Positions 5,193 through 5,239 of a DNA stretch of 5,239 bases are shown piece by piece. The stretch covers positions 1-5,239 of the forward strand of contig CAZHGN010000064.1 in assembly GCA_964532155.1 (NCBI GenBank). Direction: 5' to 3'. The position numbers and the translations under genes are program-made. The stretch is from HGM11416 sp964532155 (GTDB taxonomy: Bacteria > Bacillota > Clostridia > Christensenellales > Borkfalkiaceae). Position 1 is the first letter of the stretch; each line of letters opens with the position of its first letter. Below the pieces are notes generated by a model, which was given only the letters and a program-made list of their open reading frames with translations, did not search any database and had not been told where the DNA came from.

Positions 5193-5239
5193 CTCTCGCA
5201 GTATTGGCTAAGCGGTATAAAAATATAGTTAAAAAAAGC
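5193..5239 (+). other. Downstream sequence, operon may continue
   Basis: No hairpin terminator is visible in these 47 bp. AAGCGG (5210-5215) followed by TATAAAA resembles AAGCGGATAAAA at 164-175, about 30 nt upstream of the first gene. This may be the leader of another gene just beyond the window edge. Confidence 0.3.

Overview
The window looks like part of a carbohydrate-use locus of a low-to-mid GC anaerobic Firmicute, most likely an uncultured Clostridia-type gut or rumen bacterium. The grounds are strong AGGAGG-like ribosome binding sites, consensus SigA promoter boxes, AT-rich intergenic DNA, cysteine-rich cytoplasmic proteins and the style of the enzyme sequences. No taxonomic marker is present, so this is an inference. 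All five genes lie on the + strand and no mobile element, RNA gene, CRISPR array or integration sign was found.

Region 1 (1-204) is a non-coding leader. It has a near-perfect promoter (TTGACT-17-TATAAT, 61-89), followed at the predicted transcription start by three tandem 16-bp repeats that contain a 7-bp dyad. Region 2 (205-1991) is a two-gene operon with a 5-nt gap: a small alpha/beta-hydrolase esterase and a serine hydrolase of the beta-lactamase/family VIII carboxylesterase type. Region 3 (1992-2256) is a 265-bp intergenic stretch with a weak hairpin, a second promoter with a perfect TTGACA box, a tandem 13-bp repeat at the start site, a GC-rich hairpin with a short T run, and two further palindromes. 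Region 4 (2257-5192) is a three-gene operon: KDPG/KDPGal aldolase, KDG kinase (ATGA overlap), and a cytoplasmic GH29 alpha-L-fucosidase of the subfamily B type. Nothing like a terminator follows it, so the operon may continue.

Taken together, the genes suggest intracellular breakdown of imported, acylated, fucose-bearing, uronate-containing oligosaccharides. The esterases would remove acyl groups, the fucosidase would release L-fucose, and the kinase/aldolase pair would convert 2-keto-3-deoxy-gluconate from the uronate part to pyruvate and glyceraldehyde-3-phosphate. The best candidate for something undescribed is regulatory. The leaders of the two operons share three sequence modules in nearly the same order, which points to a common cis-element or leader RNA controlling both.
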